A stretch of 64,000 nt of DNA from Pseudomonas mosselii (lineage in GTDB: Bacteria > Pseudomonadota > Gammaproteobacteria > Pseudomonadales > Pseudomonadaceae): assembly GCF_005796105.1 (NCBI RefSeq), contig NZ_VAUO01000007.1, positions 62,001 through 126,000 of the forward strand, read 5' to 3'. The position numbers and the translations under genes were made by a program. The notes beneath the pieces are model-generated. The model ran no database searches. It was not told where the DNA came from and saw only the letters and a list, made by a program, of their open reading frames with translations. How positions within the stretch are numbered: the stretch's first letter is position 1; each line of letters starts with the position of its first letter. This document shows positions 60,768 to 64,000 of the stretch, in pieces.

Positions 60768-61316
60768 ATGTCTGCCTGCCACGCCCTACGCGCGCTTTGC
60801 CTGCCCCTGCTACTGGGCAGTTGCAGCGCCTCGACAGCACCGCACAATGAACTGCTGCCACTGCTCGTCGCCATCGAGCAACGTCTGGAACTGGCACGCT
60901 CGGTCGCCCACCACAAATGGGAACACGCCTTAGCCGTGGATGCTCCAGCGCGCGAACAACAGGTGCTCGCACAGGTTCGCCGCGCCGCCCCCGACTACGG
61001 CCTGAGTCCCGAACGCGCCGAAACCTTCTTCGCCGACCAGATCGAAGCCAACAAGCTCGTGCAATACGCCCTGCTCGATCGCTGGGCAGCGCGCGGTCAG
61101 AACAGCCTGTCGAGCACACGCGACCTGACCCATGAACTGCGCCCGCGACTGGACAGTTTGCAGTTCACCCTGCTCAACGAGCTGGCAGCATTGGACCGCC
61201 AGCCGCCAGCGGACTGCCCGCGCGCACTCGCCAACGCACTGATTCGGCGCACCCAGGACCCGCTGCGCCACCTGGCCCTGATCCGCGCCACCGGACAGCT
61301 GTGCAAAAAACATTGA
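60768..61316 (+). CDS. exported chorismate mutase (AroQ-gamma type)
   Basis: A 182-aa protein with an N-terminal export signal of about 18 residues (ALRALCLPLLLGSCSAS). The LGSC motif also fits a lipobox, so it could be a lipoprotein. The rest is helical: IEQRLELARSVAHHKW has the Arg/Lys active-site pattern of AroQ, and ERAETFFADQIEANKLVQY is the signature of periplasmic monofunctional chorismate mutases (residues about 85-105). It would convert chorismate to prephenate outside the cytosol; the purpose in pseudomonads is unclear. ATG 60768 with AAGGAGA upstream. It lies between glnA (after its terminator) and ntrB. Confidence 0.88.
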   Translation: MSACHALRALCLPLLLGSCSASTAPHNELLPLLVAIEQRLELARSVAHHKWEHALAVDAPAREQQVLAQVRRAAPDYGLSPERAETFFADQIEANKLVQYALLDRWAARGQNSLSSTRDLTHELRPRLDSLQFTLLNELAALDRQPPADCPRALANALIRRTQDPLRHLALIRATGQLCKKH

Positions 61317-61325
61317 GGCCGGCAA

Positions 61326-61342
61326 TGCTCTATATTGGTGCA
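61326..61342 (+). promoter_or_regulatory. NtrC-type site upstream of ntrB
   Basis: TGCTCTATATTGGTGCA differs by one base from TGCACTATATTGGTGCA, the classical enteric NtrC site in the glnA control region (remembered). It is 242 bases before the ntrB ATG. An overlapping TTGGTG-N9-CACCAA dyad follows (61335-61355). Confidence 0.65.
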
Positions 61343-61392
61343 TGAAAATCACCAAGCACTCAGGGTGCACACCAAAAAGGGTCGCATGAAAC

Positions 61393-61442
61393 GATAAACC
61401 CATGAATCTTGGTCCGAATTTGCGCATTTCGAGGGGTTTATC
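61393..61442. promoter_or_regulatory. inverted repeat GATAAACCC / GGGTTTATC upstream of ntrB
   Basis: Two perfect 9-base arms (61393-61401 and 61434-61442) are separated by 32 bases in the 267-bp gap before ntrB. It may form a leader stem or hold two operator half-sites. The gap 61317-61583 has no gene. Confidence 0.5.
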
Positions 61443-61583
61443 AGGAAATTCCGCTTCTTTTCGGAGCCTTGGTTTGTTTCTTGCATTTTTTCTGTGAAGA
61501 GACTGGCATCAGCGGATTCACCGCATGCGCGGCATTGGCCGCGCCATTGCCTAGCAAGCGCCAAAAGAGGTCAACGACGCCTT

Positions 61584-62669
61584 ATGACCATCAGCGATGC
61601 ACAGCACCGTCTGCTTCTGGACAACCTGACCACGGCCACGCTCCTGCTCAACGCCGAGCTACGCCTGGAATACATGAACCCGGCGGCCGAGATGCTGCTG
61701 GCCGTGAGCGGCCAGCGCAGCCACGGGCAGTTCATCAGTGAACTGTTCACCGAGTCTGCCGAGGCGCTCAATTCACTGCGCCAGGCGGTCGAGCAGGCTC
61801 ACCCGTTCACCAAGCGCGAAGCCCAGTTGACCTCGCTCACCGGCCAGTCGATCACCGTCGACTACGCCGTCACGCCGATCCTGCATCAAGGCCAGACCCT
61901 GTTGTTGCTGGAAGTCCACCCGCGTGATCGCCTGCTGCGCATCACCAAGGAAGAGGCACAGCTGAGCAAGCAGGAAACCACCAAGATGCTGGTGCGCGGC
62001 CTGGCCCACGAAATAAAGAACCCGCTGGGCGGCATTCGCGGCGCGGCGCAACTGCTATCGCGGGAATTGCCCAACGACGGCCTGCGCGACTACACCAACG
62101 TGATCATCGAGGAGGCCGACCGCCTGCGTAACCTGGTCGACCGCATGCTCGGCTCCAACAAACTCCCCTCGCTGGCCATGACCAACATCCATGAGGTGCT
62201 GGAGCGTGTGTGCAGCCTGGTCGAGGCCGAAACCCAGGGCGGCATCACCTTGGTGCGTGATTACGACCCAAGCCTGCCCGACGTGCTGATCGACCGCGAG
62301 CAGATGATCCAGGCGGTGCTCAACATCGTGCGTAACGCCATGCAGGCGATCAGCGGGCAGAACGAACTGCGCCTGGGCCGCATCACCCTGCGCAGCCGCG
62401 CGGTGCGCCAGTTCACCATCGGCCATGTGCGCCATCGCCTGGTCGCCCGCGTCGAGCTGATCGACAACGGGCCAGGAATCGCGCCGGAACTGCAAGACAC
62501 CCTCTTCTATCCCATGGTCAGTGGTCGCCCGGACGGTACCGGGCTGGGCCTGGCCATCACCCAGAACATCATCAGCCAGCACCAGGGGTTGATCGAGTGT
62601 GAAAGCCACCCCGGCCACACCACCTTCTCGATCTTCCTGCCGCTGGAACAAGGAGCCAACGCCTCATGA
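61584..62669 (+). CDS. ntrB: nitrogen regulation sensor kinase NtrB
   Basis: Cytosolic histidine kinase/phosphatase of 361 aa that controls NtrC together with PII. It has a PAS domain (about 10-115; LLNAELRLEYMNPAAEMLL), phospho-His in LAHEIKNPLGGIRGAA (His near 142), N-box VLNIVRNAMQAI and G-boxes IDNGPGIAPEL and GTGLGLAITQNII. ATG 61584 gives the typical start MTISDAQHRLLLDNL. Overlaps ntrC as ATGA. Confidence 0.97.
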   Translation: MTISDAQHRLLLDNLTTATLLLNAELRLEYMNPAAEMLLAVSGQRSHGQFISELFTESAEALNSLRQAVEQAHPFTKREAQLTSLTGQSITVDYAVTPILHQGQTLLLLEVHPRDRLLRITKEEAQLSKQETTKMLVRGLAHEIKNPLGGIRGAAQLLSRELPNDGLRDYTNVIIEEADRLRNLVDRMLGSNKLPSLAMTNIHEVLERVCSLVEAETQGGITLVRDYDPSLPDVLIDREQMIQAVLNIVRNAMQAISGQNELRLGRITLRSRAVRQFTIGHVRHRLVARVELIDNGPGIAPELQDTLFYPMVSGRPDGTGLGLAITQNIISQHQGLIECESHPGHTTFSIFLPLEQGANAS

Positions 62670-64000
62670 GCCGCAGTGAAACCGTCTGGATCGTCGATGA
62701 TGATCGCTCTATCCGCTGGGTGCTGGAAAAAGCCCTGCAACAAGAGGGCATGAACACCCAGAGCTTCGACAGTGCCGATGGCGTCATGGGCCGCCTGGCT
62801 CGCCAGCAGCCGGATGTGATCATCTCTGACATCCGCATGCCCGGTGCCAGCGGGCTCGACCTGCTGGCGCAGATCCGCGAGCATCACCCGCGTCTGCCGG
62901 TCATCATCATGACCGCCCACTCGGATCTGGATAGCGCCGTGGCGTCGTACCAAGGCGGCGCCTTCGAGTACCTGCCCAAGCCGTTCGACGTGGATGAGGC
63001 AGTATCGCTGGTCAAGCGCGCCAACCAGCACGCCCAGGAACAACAGGCCCTGGAAGTACCCCAGGCGTTGACCCGCACCCCCGAGATCATCGGCGAGGCG
63101 CCGGCGATGCAGGAGGTGTTCCGTGCCATCGGCCGCCTGAGCCACTCCAACATCACCGTGCTGATCAACGGCGAGTCGGGCACCGGTAAGGAGCTGGTGG
63201 CTCACGCCCTGCACCGCCACAGTCCCCGTGCGGCCTCGCCGTTCATCGCCTTGAACATGGCGGCGATCCCCAAGGACCTAATGGAGTCCGAGCTGTTCGG
63301 CCATGAAAAAGGCGCCTTCACCGGCGCGGCCAACCTGCGTCGCGGTCGATTCGAGCAGGCCGACGGCGGTACGTTGTTCCTCGACGAGATCGGCGACATG
63401 CCAGCCGACACCCAGACCCGCCTGCTGCGGGTATTGGCTGACGGCGAGTTCTACCGCGTAGGCGGCCATGTGCCGGTCAAGGTGGATGTGCGCATCATCG
63501 CCGCGACCCATCAGAACCTCGAATCACTGGTGCAGGCCGGCAAGTTCCGTGAAGACTTGTTCCACCGTCTGAACGTGATCCGCATCCATATCCCGCGCCT
63601 GGCTGATCGCCGCGAGGACATCCCGGCCCTCGCCCGTCATTTCCTGGGCCGCGCCGCCCAGGAACTGGCCGTCGAGCCCAAGCTGCTCAAGCCGGAAACC
63701 GAAGAGTTCATCCGCAACCTGCCGTGGCCTGGCAACGTACGCCAGTTGGAGAACACCTGCCGCTGGATCACCGTGATGGCCTCCAGCCGTGAAGTGTTGG
63801 TGGGCGACCTGCCACCGGAACTGCTCAACCTGCCGTCGGATGCCGCGCCTGTGACCAACTGGGAACAGGCCCTGCGCCAGTGGGCTGACCAGGCCCTGGC
63901 ACGCGGCCAGTCGAGCCTGCTCGACAGCGCCGTACCCAGCTTCGAACGCATCATGATCGAGACCGCGCTCAAGCACACCGCAGGCCGGCGTCGCGACGCC
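62666..64000 (+). CDS. ntrC: nitrogen regulator NtrC (3' end outside the window)
   Basis: Sigma-54 activator; 445 codons are visible with no stop, and about 30-35 residues (end of the Fis-type DNA-binding helix-turn-helix) lie beyond base 64000. The receiver domain (1-125) has acidic residues in VWIVDDDRSIRW and phospho-Asp at residue 55 (SDIRMP). The AAA+ domain (about 140-380) has Walker A GESGTGKE, sigma-54 contact loop GAFTGA, Walker B GGTLFLDEIGDM and arginine-finger region FREDLFHRLNV. Coupled to ntrB (ATGA). Confidence 0.97.
   Translation, partial: MSRSETVWIVDDDRSIRWVLEKALQQEGMNTQSFDSADGVMGRLARQQPDVIISDIRMPGASGLDLLAQIREHHPRLPVIIMTAHSDLDSAVASYQGGAFEYLPKPFDVDEAVSLVKRANQHAQEQQALEVPQALTRTPEIIGEAPAMQEVFRAIGRLSHSNITVLINGESGTGKELVAHALHRHSPRAASPFIALNMAAIPKDLMESELFGHEKGAFTGAANLRRGRFEQADGGTLFLDEIGDMPADTQTRLLRVLADGEFYRVGGHVPVKVDVRIIAATHQNLESLVQAGKFREDLFHRLNVIRIHIPRLADRREDIPALARHFLGRAAQELAVEPKLLKPETEEFIRNLPWPGNVRQLENTCRWITVMASSREVLVGDLPPELLNLPSDAAPVTNWEQALRQWADQALARGQSSLLDSAVPSFERIMIETALKHTAGRRRDA

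Overview
The window is a 64-kb stretch of GC-rich, densely packed gamma-proteobacterial core chromosome. Gene content and order (pqqE, biotin operon, glcB, LPS-core operon, glnE, aceEF, creBCD, glnA-ntrBC), a Gac/Rsm small RNA and many REP-like palindromes point to a Pseudomonas of the P. putida group. This assignment rests on remembered synteny and was not checked by a search. No prophage, insertion sequence, CRISPR array, tRNA or rRNA was seen.

Layout. 1-3.5 kb: end of the PQQ operon (pqqE, an S9 peptidase), a REP cassette and a Pmp3-type peptide gene. 3.6-6 kb: class III aminotransferase divergent from a LysR regulator. 6.0-6.2 kb: an rsmY-type sRNA on the minus strand with a GacA box. 6.3-11.5 kb: two acyl-CoA dehydrogenases flanking a membrane diguanylate cyclase. 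11.8-12.1 kb: a 92-aa protein resembling a miniature flagellar rod/hook protein. 12.2-16.7 kb: bioBFHCD. 16.7-20.3 kb: comF, a ModE-type regulator, srkA, rarD. 20.5-23.7 kb: a GcvR-like ACT protein and malate synthase G. 23.7-27.0 kb: a lone receiver protein, divergent from a CNBD-CBS-DUF294 protein coupled to a DnaQ-like exonuclease. 27.3-32.7 kb: iron-starvation sigma / FecR / TonB receptor / PepSY / small membrane protein, followed at 65 bp by a 921-aa protein resembling the DUF6543 dermonecrotic-toxin-like family. 35.5-42.5 kb: seven translationally coupled LPS-core genes (waaF-waaC-waaG-waaP-wapP-wapQ-tandem kinase). 42.7-50.3 kb: glnE, divergent from aceE-aceF. 50.9-55.1 kb: a GAF/PAS/GGDEF/EAL protein, msrA and a glutathione transferase. 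55.3-58.9 kb: creBCD. 59.2-64 kb: glnA, an exported chorismate mutase, ntrB and ntrC (cut by the window end).

Connections. Nitrogen control is represented by glnE, its substrate GlnA (Tyr397 target present), NtrBC, and NtrC/sigma-54 sites before glnA and ntrB. Carbon flux is represented by PDH, malate synthase and the acyl-CoA dehydrogenases; one of the dehydrogenases has a tandem PsrA-type operator, and aceE has two TGTAGT/ACTACA operators. c-di-GMP and Gac/Rsm signalling appear through a diguanylate cyclase, an EAL protein and rsmY.

Most notable observations: a REP cassette present in three copies, in which a 37-bp core is inverted between the two full copies; the toxin-like gene behind the iron-starvation operon; the flagellar-rod-like miniprotein; the paired aceE operators; two perfect DnaA boxes between rarD and the gcvR-like gene; and a run of LPS kinases that includes a probable pseudokinase and a double-kinase protein.
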